The notes beneath the pieces were generated by a model. The model made no database searches. It was not told the origin of the DNA and saw only the letters and a program-made list of their open reading frames with translations. A DNA stretch of 64,000 nucleotides, from positions 310,001 to 374,000 of the forward strand of contig JANATF010000002.1 in NCBI GenBank assembly GCA_029449245.1, given 5' to 3'. Below are positions 11,119-20,503 of the stretch, one piece after another. This DNA comes from Mortierella alpina (Eukaryota > Mortierellomycota > Mortierellomycetes > Mortierellales > Mortierellaceae). A program made the translations under genes and the position numbers. Numbering within the stretch: the stretch's first letter is position 1; each line of letters opens with the position of its first letter.

Positions 11119-11275
11119 CTGCGCTTACAAGGTAGGCTCAAAGTTTCTGATATGACCCATTTGATGATGCATTCTCTGTGATATGCTTGCGCGACGTCTC
11201 ACGGTCATATCCGTGATCCTCGAGGGCCTATCAAAACGTATAAATGCGAATATATTTAACATCCCTTCCAGGTGC

Positions 11276-11988
11276 TCAGTTATAGGCCGAGCTTATCAAA
11301 AGGTAATATGTAATACTTCCATCCAGCCATGCACGTACTTGATTGCGACCAGCCGTAGCCTCAATATCCTGCCACTTTGCCAAAGCCTTTTCGCGCATTT
11401 GATCAAGGGCATTCTCTCCAAAGTGAAGCTTTTGGATTACTGATCCTTCCTTGTTCAGCAAGATAACACCGGACCTAGCACTACAAGGCAATCAGAGAAA
11501 TACTTGGGATTAGCGACCATATCCATCAGGCAAACATACGCCTACAGGCCTGGGGTTGGGACACACTCGCCACAGTGTTTATGTAATTACCGTCTTCGTC
11601 TATCTTTGAAGCTAGTGTCAATGTATTTTGTGCACATTACCGACGGGAGCAAGACAAAATTAAATACATCGTCCTTCAACCATTTGTTGCTTGTGTCATC
11701 AAAAATTCTCGTTTGTCTTTCTGGAAATGGACGAGGTCTTCGAAAGAAACACTGACTTCTAGTACTGGCAGAAGTACCTTTGTCTTCGTTAAGTTCTGGC
11801 AATTGGGCTGCATTTTCTCCAGGAATGTTTGGACCAGAAATACAGATCTCTAAGGAAATGTCAAGGACTAGCATTTGGAGAACATGTATTAATACTTGGA
11901 ATGCGGTGGTTGTGACTTTTAACATTGTGCAATAGACACTGAGCTGATCTCTGCCGGCTGGAGTAGTTGCCATAACCATGCATATCAT
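11276..11988 (-). other. Probable upstream exons of the 10333-11118 gene
   Basis: Two minus-strand open stretches look protein-like. 11276-11491 has LHFGENALDQMREKALAKWQ. 11587-11790 has FDDTSNKWLKDDVFNFVLLP. Their orientation and spacing fit 5' exons of the downstream gene, but I could not fix a consistent set of splice sites or a start codon. The GTACGT at the end of NQ|VR near 11335 is a candidate donor. Confidence 0.3.
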
Positions 11989-12388
11989 CGTTAGGTGGTA
12001 TGTGGTTCAGGAGTTCTTATGACGCAGTTTGTAAAAGTACAGTGTGCCCAGCTCTGCATTTTCGTTTGGCACGTTTTCTCATGAACTTGCTTTCCTGTGC
12101 TCTTTCGCAGACATTGATATGAGAAAATAACCTAGTATCCTTGTGAGGCCTGATGTTACTGGAGCGATGTAAGTGTGATATTCTCTAGGGGTAAACTTAC
12201 AATACTAAACTGGGGACTGAAGTCAACGAGAACAAGAGAGGTTTTATTGTGGACAGGGATCTGGAGGACTTATATAGCTCCTCCAGACACCGGTCACGGG
12301 AACTCTTAATAATCGTAGAAGTAAAAAGGGAGGTGCGACTCAGGTACATACGTGCCTGAGCCCCACACCAGCATAAAACACCACACAC
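11989..12388. other. No gene; 12352-12388 is a sequence shared with 56891-56939
   Basis: No recognised coding sequence. The last ~37-45 bp (ATACGTGCCTGAGCCCCACA...) are the reverse complement of the sequence bordering the DIRS end at 56934. This points to a common repeat or a relic DIRS boundary. Confidence 0.45.
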
Positions 12389-12681
12389 ACGATGCACTCA
12401 ACATCTCGTGGAAGAACAGGGGCAGGCTGTACATCTGCCCACCATGGAACCTGATCCCGTCGATCCTGCAGAAGATGCAGGAGGAACAGACAGTAGCGAC
12501 AGTGGTGACGCCATACTGGCCCAGCGCGATCTGGTTCCCGAAGATATCGAGATGGGCAGTGGATCATCCGACTCTGATACCTCGAGCGAAAGTTCTTCCA
12601 GCTCCGGGGAACGACTCATCCGTGCTCGCCAAAAACCCGATGTGGTCTCTCTGCGCCTGGAACGTCGACAGCAGACGCTAA
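12389..12681 (+). pseudogene. C-terminal tail of a DIRS RT/RNase H frame
   Basis: The frame reads WKNRGRLYICPPWNLIPSIL, continuing to VLPAPGN and ending at 12681. It aligns by eye with YICPPWNLIPQILQKL in the intact DIRS. Upstream of about 12389 the similarity ends abruptly. Confidence 0.7.
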
Positions 12682-13646
12682 CAGCAGCGGGCGCCAGCGA
12701 CACCGTCCTCTCACTTCTTTTCGAGGACAACAACTCTGTCCGCCGAAGAGGCGCATACTCGGGCCCTCAACGCGCCTTTGCTCGCTGGATGGAGCATCTG
12801 GATCTGGATCCCTTGGTCCCGAACCCTATTGAGTTGATGAACTTCCTCGCTTACGGCTATACCAGGAACCAGTGGTCTTTCAACACCGTCAAGGTCTACA
12901 AGACGGCTATTTTCGCACTCTTCAACGACACCGCGATTTTCACGTCGTACGCACCATTTGAGGAGATGATGAAGGCGTTGGCAAGGAAAGGCGTCAAACG
13001 CATCCGACATGCCGAAGTGAATCTGGACCCCATCTTCACGTTCATCAACGGTCTCAAGAGCAACGACCGCCTACATTTACTCGACCTCACCCAGAAGATG
13101 TGCTGGCTTCTGGCTGTGTGCGGTTTCTTACGTCCCGACGACATCGCATGCATCGACCTCAACGAGTCCAAGATGGCTGATACCAAGCTTGAACTCTCCA
13201 TACTGCTGCCAAAGGAGCTCCGTCAGCAGCAGCGCATCCGCAAGACGGTAGTGATTCTTCCGCACCCCAACCCTATGTACTGCCCTGTAGCCGCATTCCA
13301 GGAGTACTACCGCCGCATTGCTCACACACTGGTCCCTGTGCCCCACTACAAGGACCCCGAGCAACTCTTTATTCCTTTGGTCCGCAACCTACGGAATTTG
13401 CAGCAAGCTGTGACGGTGGATCGCATCAACAACCACCTCAAGCATTATCTCGAGATGATACCTCGACCTCCAGGTGCCCCGCGCCTCAAGGCCCGTGCCA
13501 TTGGTGCCACACGCGCTCTCATGAAGGGCGTGTCTGTCGAGGACGTCATGATTCAAGGGAATTGGTCCTCTCCGGCGATTGTCGACTCGTTCTATCGCAT
13601 GTCGCGTCAAACGGCCAACAACTTCACCACGGCTGTTTTTTCGTGA
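12444..13646 (+). CDS. DIRS tyrosine recombinase
   Basis: About 400 residues from the ATG at 12444 (CACCATGG context); the frame is open slightly upstream but without ATG. It would integrate circular DIRS DNA. An acidic Ser-rich N-terminus (GSGSSDSDTSSESSSSSGER) is followed by a SAM-like core-binding part (FARWMEHLDLDPLVPNPIEL). The catalytic half has CGFLRPDDIACID (first Arg), LKARAIGATRALMKG and MIQGNWSSPAIVDSFYRMS (Trp and the nucleophilic Tyr). The residue before Trp is Asn (GNW) where the intact element has His (GHW), a possible active-site change. The RT tail overlaps its 5' part in another frame. Confidence 0.75.
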   Translation: MEPDPVDPAEDAGGTDSSDSGDAILAQRDLVPEDIEMGSGSSDSDTSSESSSSSGERLIRARQKPDVVSLRLERRQQTLTAAGASDTVLSLLFEDNNSVRRRGAYSGPQRAFARWMEHLDLDPLVPNPIELMNFLAYGYTRNQWSFNTVKVYKTAIFALFNDTAIFTSYAPFEEMMKALARKGVKRIRHAEVNLDPIFTFINGLKSNDRLHLLDLTQKMCWLLAVCGFLRPDDIACIDLNESKMADTKLELSILLPKELRQQQRIRKTVVILPHPNPMYCPVAAFQEYYRRIAHTLVPVPHYKDPEQLFIPLVRNLRNLQQAVTVDRINNHLKHYLEMIPRPPGAPRLKARAIGATRALMKGVSVEDVMIQGNWSSPAIVDSFYRMSRQTANNFTTAVFS

Positions 13647-13701
13647 TTTTTCCTTTCTGGCTCTGGATCCACAGGGAGAGTCCCATCGAAGGGCTGAATA
13701 A

Positions 13702-13994
13702 TACTCAGCGTAGTCGAATAAGTATGAAGACTAAAGCATATTATTCGACCAAGATGGGACTCTAACTGTCCCACCCTTCCCACCCTGGCATCTGTTCTGG
13801 AGACGATGAGTTTCTGAGCTGCCTTGGATCCAGTAGATATAGATATCCACGCCACCCAAAAAAAAAAAAAAAAAAAAAAACAGGTTTTTTATTGGGAGGA
13901 TCATGACAATAAAAGAAAAGGTACACACAGTTAGAGTCCCATCTTGGTCGAATAATATGCTTTAGTCTTCATACTTATTCGACTACGCTGAGTA
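13702..13994. repeat. 68-bp perfect inverted repeat with poly(A)-containing spacer (DIRS terminal region)
   Basis: 13702-13769 and 13927-13994 are exact reverse complements over 68 bp (arm starts TACTCAGCGTAGTCGAATAA). The 157-bp spacer holds an A-run of about 23 at 13857-13880. The position just after the recombinase fits a DIRS terminal or internal complementary region. A diverged single-arm copy lies at 20340-20503. Confidence 0.85.
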
Positions 13995-14057
13995 ATAGTG
14001 TTTATTCAAAATCTGAAAAAGGAAAAAGGCATGATTGTGTCTGAGATTGTAGTGGGA

Positions 14058-16085
14058 TCATTGCTTGGGACATAACTGGGAGATGTCGGGCACTGCTGGA
14101 GGTTTGATGTGTAGCTCTGTCGCAACGACTTGGAGGCTAAGGTAGATCCAGAACTTTTGTAAAAGAAGGACTTCCATCGATGTCATGTTGTGGTATGAAC
14201 GCTCAACTTTTTCAGTGCGCCAGGACACGAAACCGCCCAAGATGCTACCGTGGTTACGAACAATGATCTCATCCATTGCCAAATCGGACCGAGCATTCAG
14301 TCGAGAAAACACCAAATCAACGGTATCGTCATCGTTGTCTCTCTTGAGAATGAGAATGTACGCCTGTGAGCCATCACTTTGCTTGTACATCTGCTGGCTA
14401 GTCTGAAAACCGTAGCCTTTGCTTCCTATAACGCCAAATTCAACCAACTCCTGATCCTTAGTCAACGTTATACTAGCTGGTGTCTCAGGCGGCTTGATAT
14501 TAGACACTATAATATCGGAGACCCTAGCAAGATATTTCCTCTTGAGACCCATGTAGTGGTGGGCGGTGATCTTGGTTTCCACTTTCGAGAAACGGAGACA
14601 ATTGACCCTCTCCTTTGTGATAGTAATGTTGTTCTTGAATGTTGTTATCATGTCTTTAAAGTCCACGACAAAATTTCTTATAGTGTCCGCAACGTCCTTG
14701 TACAGTTCCGAGGTAGGATTGGAACGTTTTTCGAGACTCCTTGCATTGGCTTTACCAACGGCGAGATGTCGACGCACTACAGGAGAAAAAGGTCTATCCT
14801 GTGGCTTAAAAGTAGTTCGGGCATTACACGCTACAGAACGGGCAGGGTCGTCCTCAAAGCTCAGCGTTCGGCTCATCAAGTGAATGTTGTTGTGATGATT
14901 TTGCGACCAGTCGTCGAGGAAAGTTTTAGGTTGGAAAGAGTCCTCGGGATCCACAACGCTCAAGCGGATGCAAGTACCGCGGGATGATAGTTCGTCAATT
15001 GGGGCAGTCTTGCCGCATTCTGGAAGGTCGCTGTTGGTGTGGTTGACTAATATATGGACATCCAACGTCTTGTTCGCTCGAGGTATAACGGCCGCCTGGA
15101 TATATGAACTATTTGTCCTCACGTTCTGGCATCCCGGGCTGGAGTTGATGAGGCTGCTTTCAGAATGCGAAGACTCGCATTCGAGAATCGTGGGCTGAGT
15201 ATTAAAATCATGAGTCCATGCTTGACAGTCTCGCCAGTGTTTAACGGTATATTTTGGATTAGAATTCGCGAAGCAATCGTCGAAGAACTTGCTCAAAAGA
15301 GGGATAACACCGCGCGTATTCGAACTGAATTGATACTTGTGTGTCGTGTGGCGGTGTCTCTTGTCGCGGTCGATTTTTTGGAATCTATTCGATATCGGAT
15401 CGTCGCTGGCTTCAACGCATTCCACGTCCATCGATGGAATGTGGTCAAGAGCCCATCTTGCGTGATAATCGGAGAGTCCTTTCTCAATCTCAGCAAAGGT
15501 CCTGTTTGTACGCATGTAGGCTGTGGTGTTGACATAGATGTAACCAATGTCGACCATCGGATCCGGCGTCCCAATGCTGTCCAGACCTCTCGCTACTCTT
15601 TGTTCATCATCTACACGTTTGGCAGCAAAAAATAAGGAAAATTTGCTGATAGCGCCGGTCTCAAAACATAATTTGGGCGGTGTGTAGACGAAACCGTAGG
15701 CCAAGCCGGATCTCCCACAAGCCAGATTAATCATGTTGCTGATAGTGGTATTAATACTGGCGCTTATGATACCGTGCAACCTCCAGGAGGCAACAGCTTC
15801 TCGGTAAGCTAAGCATGAAACACTCTCCATTTGAGAAGAGCCGCCTGGCACGAGATCTGTAAGATATTTCTCCAGATAAAACTCGCCAGGGCTTCTTGAT
15901 GGCATAACCCGGGAATTTCTGGAAAGAGCTTTCCAAAGAGCGTCAAAGTTGTTTTTCGCATCCGCAAAAGGGAGAGAAGCAGAGCTACCGGATTCTCTGC
16001 CAGCGAAGCACGGAATCATCAAAGTGCCGACGAGAAACGCGGTAACTAAAATCCTCATTCTGTAGATACCTTCAGTAGAAGACAT
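14058..16085 (-). CDS. Large secreted protein of unknown function with a Kex2-type site
   Basis: 675 residues, ATG at 16085; an alternative ATG at 16058 (MRILVTAFLVG) puts the signal peptide right at the N-terminus and may be the true start. The signal peptide is followed by a Cys-containing ectodomain with many N-glycosylation sequons (NTT, NRT, NSS, NMT). A LEKR dibasic site at K453-R454 is a plausible Kex2 cleavage point separating two halves. The C-terminal half has no Cys-dense pattern and includes charged segments (KRDNDDDT) and an amphipathic C-terminus. There is no transmembrane helix besides the signal. I recognise no domain. Its neighbours are two small secreted Cys-rich genes, suggesting a secretome cluster (inference). 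Confidence 0.65.
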   Translation of the reverse strand: MSSTEGIYRMRILVTAFLVGTLMIPCFAGRESGSSASLPFADAKNNFDALWKALSRNSRVMPSRSPGEFYLEKYLTDLVPGGSSQMESVSCLAYREAVASWRLHGIISASINTTISNMINLACGRSGLAYGFVYTPPKLCFETGAISKFSLFFAAKRVDDEQRVARGLDSIGTPDPMVDIGYIYVNTTAYMRTNRTFAEIEKGLSDYHARWALDHIPSMDVECVEASDDPISNRFQKIDRDKRHRHTTHKYQFSSNTRGVIPLLSKFFDDCFANSNPKYTVKHWRDCQAWTHDFNTQPTILECESSHSESSLINSSPGCQNVRTNSSYIQAAVIPRANKTLDVHILVNHTNSDLPECGKTAPIDELSSRGTCIRLSVVDPEDSFQPKTFLDDWSQNHHNNIHLMSRTLSFEDDPARSVACNARTTFKPQDRPFSPVVRRHLAVGKANARSLEKRSNPTSELYKDVADTIRNFVVDFKDMITTFKNNITITKERVNCLRFSKVETKITAHHYMGLKRKYLARVSDIIVSNIKPPETPASITLTKDQELVEFGVIGSKGYGFQTSQQMYKQSDGSQAYILILKRDNDDDTVDLVFSRLNARSDLAMDEIIVRNHGSILGGFVSWRTEKVERSYHNMTSMEVLLLQKFWIYLSLQVVATELHIKPPAVPDISQLCPKQ

Positions 16086-16697
16086 GAAAACGTCAGGTCA
16101 GATCGGATGGCCCCAGATAGTCCCAGCGTATTGAATAGTATCTGAACATCAGCAAGGCACTCACCAACAAACTGAATACGTTGGGCTCGGCTGTTGGATA
16201 GACAGAAAGGAACAAAAGAAAGGGTTGGCTATAAGAGTAAAGGAAGTAAAAATCTGAGGAAGAATATATGTGCCCTTATCGCGTGTGGTTACATTTAAAT
16301 ACGGCACCTTACTCCATGTCTCTTCTTGAAACGCTCAAAATTCGTGAATTCTTCAGAACATGATTGCATGAAATGAATCCGATACCAGTTGGATTGGCAT
16401 ACCTAGACAGCATTCATAGAATGAAGAACTTTCCACACACTAACATTTCAGGCAGATGCCCATGAAATGCAAACTAGCACTTCGACTGTCAGGCGCATGT
16501 GAAATGGATAGTGTGCTTAGATTAGAAAACCGCGTGTTTGCAGCTGCAACGAATTTCACTGGTGATTATAGCACATGTTTCACTCGGTGTTACACGGTGC
16601 GTGTTTGTTCTGCATCATCGATGACGCCACGTACTTGGATCTGGGGCTCACCAAGAAGCCTACCTGGTTCGATTCAGAAACATCGATAATAATAATA
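16086..16697. other. Intergenic; upstream region of the secreted 675-aa gene
   Basis: No supported gene. A small plus-strand open frame (16456-16689) has no recognisable features and runs into the MITE boundary. Confidence 0.4.
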
Positions 16698-16971
16698 GCC
16701 TCGTTCAGTTGAAAAATCTGTCAAAATCGGCCATCGACGATTTTGGCCCCAATTTTCCTTAACTTACTGGCGTCTGATACCACCAACATTGAGACGTGTT
16801 TCTGCTGCTGGATTTTGTACAATCTCCATTTCGTCGCTTTTCAAAAATCCAGCATCGGCATTGAGACCACGCTATTTCTTAACTTAAGAGGACTGAAGTT
16901 TGATCTAAAGTCAACATCAGAAACCAGAATCGATGGCTTGATTTTAACCGATTTTTGCAACTGAACGAGGC
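16698..16971. repeat. MITE-like element, TA-flanked, 274 bp
   Basis: The left end GCCTCGTTCAGTTG and the right end CAACTGAACGAGGC are perfect terminal inverted repeats; further inward AAAAATC and the AATCGG words also mirror. TA dinucleotides flank both ends (16696-16697 and 16972-16973), as for Tc1/mariner-type targets. No transposase is encoded. Confidence 0.7.
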
Positions 16972-17356
16972 TATTGTTTGCTTTGGTGAATACTAGGATT
17001 TAACGTGGTTCCATTTGTGAATCCAAAGGAAGTCCAGAAGGATTAGTCGATCTCTGCCCTGGAAAAGTCCATACTGGAGTTTGAAACACCATTCGCCTGA
17101 AGCAAGACAAGTGCCATTTATCTCAAGTAACATTGCAATAGCATAACTAAAGCGTATCTATCTCAAGAAACAATCCTATAGTGAATCTATTGAATTTGAT
17201 GGTTTGGTTGCAAGACTGATCTCCGGAACAGTGTAGCATTCTTATACAGTAGACCTCCGTTGCTTGGACGCAAAGTCGATCAGCAAAGATTGGCTAAGAG
17301 ACCAAGTGGCAGTTCAAGGATTAGACTTAAAACCTCATGGTTCCGTATATCCGTCA

Positions 17357-17363
17357 TATAAAA
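17357..17363 (+). promoter_or_regulatory. TATA box candidate for the 17484 gene
   Basis: TATAAAA lies 121 bp upstream of the ATG at 17484, in an otherwise ordinary AT background. Position fits a fungal TATA with a short 5' leader. Confidence 0.4.
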
Positions 17364-17483
17364 CGAGGACTTCCTTTCATGCAATCGTCGACAGTCTTCC
17401 AGATTAACAACCTTTTCAGTCTCGAACGCACTTCATTCACAACCATCCTTTATATTTTCGCATCTGGGCATCTTTGATTCATA

Positions 17484-17807
17484 ATGCAAACGACTGCACC
17501 GCTCGTAGCACTCCTACTTGCTCTCGTGTCTCCAGTCATCACCCAGGAGAGAGATCTATATCCAACAAAGGAGTGCAATACTGCTCTGTCCACGATCCGA
17601 TGCGGTACTCCAGTCAATGAAAACAACCGCGACGTAATGAGCGACTGGCTATTGACGACCAGGTTTAACGCCAGTAGTTCAAAAGGCAACTGCATCTGCA
17701 ATAGCGACAAAAAGGCTTACAGATATATTCTTGGCCCTGACGAAAATCTAAGCTTTCGAAGTTGGTGCAACGGAACACTGCATGGCATGCATTATTTCTG
17801 CGGATAA
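17484..17807 (+). CDS. Small secreted cysteine-rich protein (effector-like), family A
   Basis: 107 residues from the ATG at 17484. The N-terminus MQTTAPLVALLLALVSPVIT is a typical signal peptide. The mature part has six Cys in the order C-x8-C-x29-C-x-C-x22-C-x10-C, ending YFCG. The CxC pair (NCICNS) and overall spacing resemble the gene at 19753, so I infer a paralogous family. Probably disulfide-stabilised and extracellular. Two N-glycosylation sequons (NAS, NLS) are present. An AATAAA signal follows at about 17917. Function unknown; an antimicrobial or host-interaction role is speculation. Confidence 0.65.
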   Translation: MQTTAPLVALLLALVSPVITQERDLYPTKECNTALSTIRCGTPVNENNRDVMSDWLLTTRFNASSSKGNCICNSDKKAYRYILGPDENLSFRSWCNGTLHGMHYFCG

Positions 17808-18368
17808 GAGAGACACATAGGACCTGCTATGATCAGAAGTACATCTAAAGGATGAATGAAGCAACTGTGGTCACTCTATATCATTAGTCTCGGTGTCGCT
17901 TTAGAGATTGGGCTTTAATAAAATCTTTGATGCCATATATTCTTATGCATGATGACTTCCGCCAGTTCCACAGTACATGTGCGTTTGAAGATAGGCGTAA
18001 AGTTACGGATCTTTGCTGCTAATCCAGGTGAAGTCACGCGCCGCACATTCCATTCCAACGTTCGTTTGGATGCGATTAGTGAGCGTTTACAGTACGGAAT
18101 ATCCCTGGTGCTACTAATGTATTACCTAGAATAGAAACTAGAGGCGCGTGGCTGTCTTAAGGCGACTTCTTAACAGTAACCCCTGATGAATTACAGGCTT
18201 CCAAAGACAGTTGAGGAAGTGTTGTATTATGATATATGCTGCGGTAGAGGCGCGCATGCTTGCGATTTGCATCCTTCGCACTGGCTATCAGATACCGTCA
18301 GCAACCGCACGGGAGCGAAGGCCTAAACAAAACAGACTTTTTATAAATATGACCGGATCATTGTATTA
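17808..18368. other. Intergenic, nothing recognised
   Basis: Contains the AATAAA poly(A) signal region of the preceding gene and a short plus-strand open frame (17949-18134) with no features. Confidence 0.4.
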
Positions 18369-18533
18369 GGGGGTTTCAAACCAAGGCATTTGAGGGCGTG
18401 TTTGCAAATTTATTCTGAGCTCAAACACGTCGTGTTTTGACGAGCAATCACGCAAAACACACAACCTCGGGAGCAGATGTGTTTACAAACACGTACGTGT
18501 TTCAAAATTGATCTGCCTAGGATTGATACCCCC
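18369..18533. repeat. 165-bp MITE-like element with internal palindromes
   Basis: Terminal inverted repeats start GGGGGTTTCAAACC on the left and end GGATTGATACCCCC on the right (imperfect). They are bordered by TA at 18367-18368 and 18534-18535. Inside are two near-identical palindromes, AAACACGTCGTGTTT and AAACACGTACGTGTTT. No coding capacity. Confidence 0.65.
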
Positions 18534-19191
18534 TATTGAACAAATATTTACTCTGGACTATCTAGAGACGCGCATTTTAAAAAAAGCGCGTGCGCTAAAA
18601 ATTTCATCAACTGATATATCGTTTTGGTGAGGTCTACTATTTCACTTGAAAGATATTGACGATAGCGATAGCGCATTTGGAATTGACTCGCTCACTCAAC
18701 CTGTGAATCCGGTACGGCAAGAATTTTGTTCAATTGGCGCATAATCAGTCATAGCCACTCCTGCAGACTCAACAAAGTCTGCAATTGGAAAGGCGCTGCT
18801 TATAAGAGAGCGCATGGTCCTCTTGACAGGGTTTTCTGCGTACGATCACGTACATACACTCTAGCTGTTATGTGTCCAAGATTGAGAGTCATGAGCAAAA
18901 GCATCTCGCCGCTTATCTCAACTGTACGTCGTATAACAGCACTAGTTCTTTCACCTTTGAAACAATTACAAATATCTCGGTAAAGCAACGCACCAAAGTT
19001 TCTTGACCTTCCTCTCGCGAGGTGTATGTTTTGTTCTTTTGACGTCAGATGGAATGGCACATGTCGCCTTAAGTCGAACAGGTTCATAGGTCTATGCCAT
19101 GTTCTCCTGACAGAGCCTAGAACAATTCCCTTCGAACTGTTGCTTAATTTTTGTAATAATCGACCATCGACGATTTCAAATGAGTATATTA
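18534..19191. other. Intergenic, nothing recognised
   Basis: Two short opposed open frames (18726-18983 plus, 18800-19087 minus) shadow each other and show no domain or signal peptide. Confidence 0.35.
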
Positions 19192-19440
19192 GCCGCGTTC
19201 AGTTATCAATACAAAAGACATCGTGCAAAATCGACAATCGACGATTTTAGCTAAAATCTCACTTACCCCACTCTACCTACACTGACACACGATGCTGATG
19301 CTAGGGTCTGGATAGCCTCCATCTCGTTGTTTTTCCAAGAGACAGAATCGGCAGCGAGGTTATGCTGTTTTTTTAATCAAGTAGGGTTTCTGTTTCTGAT
19401 GCTAACTTCAGGTCAAACGTATTAACGATGGGGCTTTCCA
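19192..19440. repeat. Diverged relative of the 16698 MITE
   Basis: Begins TAGCCGCGTTCAGTT and keeps the inner words CATCGACGATT/AATCGACGATTTTAGC in the same order as the copy at 16698. It then has a similar but degraded interior (TCTGTTTCTGATGCTAAC). The right inverted repeat is lost or mutated, so the right boundary is approximate. Confidence 0.5.
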
Positions 19441-19630
19441 TAATCCAGAAACACTTTGGTAATAAGTCACCATTAATGCAAATAATAATAATAATGCGCG
19501 GTCATTTCTGGCACGTTTTACTTAACGCTTCACATGTATTAGCCTAGCGGCACCCACATGTTTTTGTTCCAATGGCTGCACACTGACAGGCTGGGGACCT
19601 ATAGTGCAATAAGTACGCGTGGTTCGCACA

Positions 19631-19638
19631 TATAAATA
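19631..19638 (+). promoter_or_regulatory. TATA box candidate for the 19753 gene
   Basis: TATAAATA lies 122 bp upstream of the ATG at 19753. This is almost the same distance as in the related gene at 17484, which supports both calls. Confidence 0.45.
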
Positions 19639-19752
19639 TGGCATTGTTACCCTCCACAATATCACCAGCCAACACTTTTACTTATCGTTTTTTCGAGGGG
19701 CTATTTGCACAAACAATCTCATCCACATTATCAGCCAGTATTTTAGTCCATC

Positions 19753-20130
19753 ATGCATAATACCGCATTATTCTTTTCCCTACTCCTTATGATCATTACT
19801 ACGGCCGCTGCCGACCCTGATGTATTTGATACACCTCCAGTAACTCCTTGCAGCAATCATAGTATTGCATGCTACAAACCAGCCACGAATCATTTCGTTG
19901 AATGGACGTCAATGAGATGGGTGACGAATAGTGCAGGTATCGAACACACAGAGATCCAAGGGTGCGTCTGTAAATCGGGTGACTCCATGTTCCAAGGTAA
20001 AGCATTCATCCAAGTCACACCAGGATCTGATCTTGAAAGCAAAATGGTAGCCGGCTGCGGAAAGGGCTACCAACTCGTCCCGTGCGATGCACCAGTTCAA
20101 AAAAAGCCTGAGTACTGCGATAAGATTTAG
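19753..20130 (+). CDS. Small secreted cysteine-rich protein (effector-like), paralogue of 17484
   Basis: 125 residues. The signal peptide MHNTALFFSLLLMIITTAAA is followed by a mature domain with Cys spacing C-x6-C-x30-C-x-C-x28-C-x8-C and one extra Cys near the C-terminus (EYCDKI). The first pair, the CxC (GCVCKS) and the final pair line up with the 17484 product, though overall sequence identity is low. One NHS sequon is present. The TATA box is 122 bp upstream and an AATAAA at about 20296. It lies on the same strand as its putative paralogue, 1.9 kb apart, with MITEs between. Role unknown; extracellular is well supported by the signal. Confidence 0.65.
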   Translation: MHNTALFFSLLLMIITTAAADPDVFDTPPVTPCSNHSIACYKPATNHFVEWTSMRWVTNSAGIEHTEIQGCVCKSGDSMFQGKAFIQVTPGSDLESKMVAGCGKGYQLVPCDAPVQKKPEYCDKI

Positions 20131-20339
20131 TTCTCTTTTGTTTACGAGGTAGTTTCAATGGTCCATTATTCAAAATGGATCTATGCGATGGGAGGAATCA
20201 ATAAGGCAATAGAAACTACTGCTTTTTCAATCGCCTGAATCCTGCTACTGGCCACTGTTATAGCAGTGAAGTCGATAGTTGAATACTATAACATGAATAA
20301 AGATTACTTATTGTCATGATCTTCCCATTAAAGATATGC

Positions 20340-20503
20340 TTTTTTTGTTTTGTCTTTTTTTTTTGATTGCGTGGATATCTATTGCATCTCAGAAACTCAT
20401 CGTCTCCAGTATAGATGCCAGGCCAGGAAGGGTGGAACAGCTAGAATCTCGACTTGGTCGAATAATAATACGCCTTAGTCTTCTTATTCGACTTCACTGA
20501 GTA
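20340..20503 (-). repeat. Diverged single-arm copy of the DIRS terminal region at 13702-13994
   Basis: Reverse-complemented, it follows 13702-13860: an arm (CAGTGAAGTCGAATAAGAAGA...), CCACCCTTCC, GGAGACGATGAGTTTCTGAG, ATATCCACG, then an A-run. The second arm is absent. It is a solo terminal relic. Confidence 0.65.

Larger units (their letters stand above)
12389..13994 (+). mobile_element. DIRS-type retrotransposon fragment (3' part)
   Basis: Retains the end of the RT/RNase H frame (12389-12681), an overlapping full tyrosine recombinase frame, and a terminal region with inverted repeats. The gag and RT parts are absent, so it is 5'-truncated. Overlap of RT tail and recombinase in different frames is typical of DIRS elements and matches the intact copy at 20993-25175, from which it is clearly diverged (a second family). 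Confidence 0.8.

Noticed and set aside
16660-16700. GGTTCGATTC resembling a tRNA T-arm
   Set aside because: No acceptor stem, D-arm or anticodon arm can be built around it.
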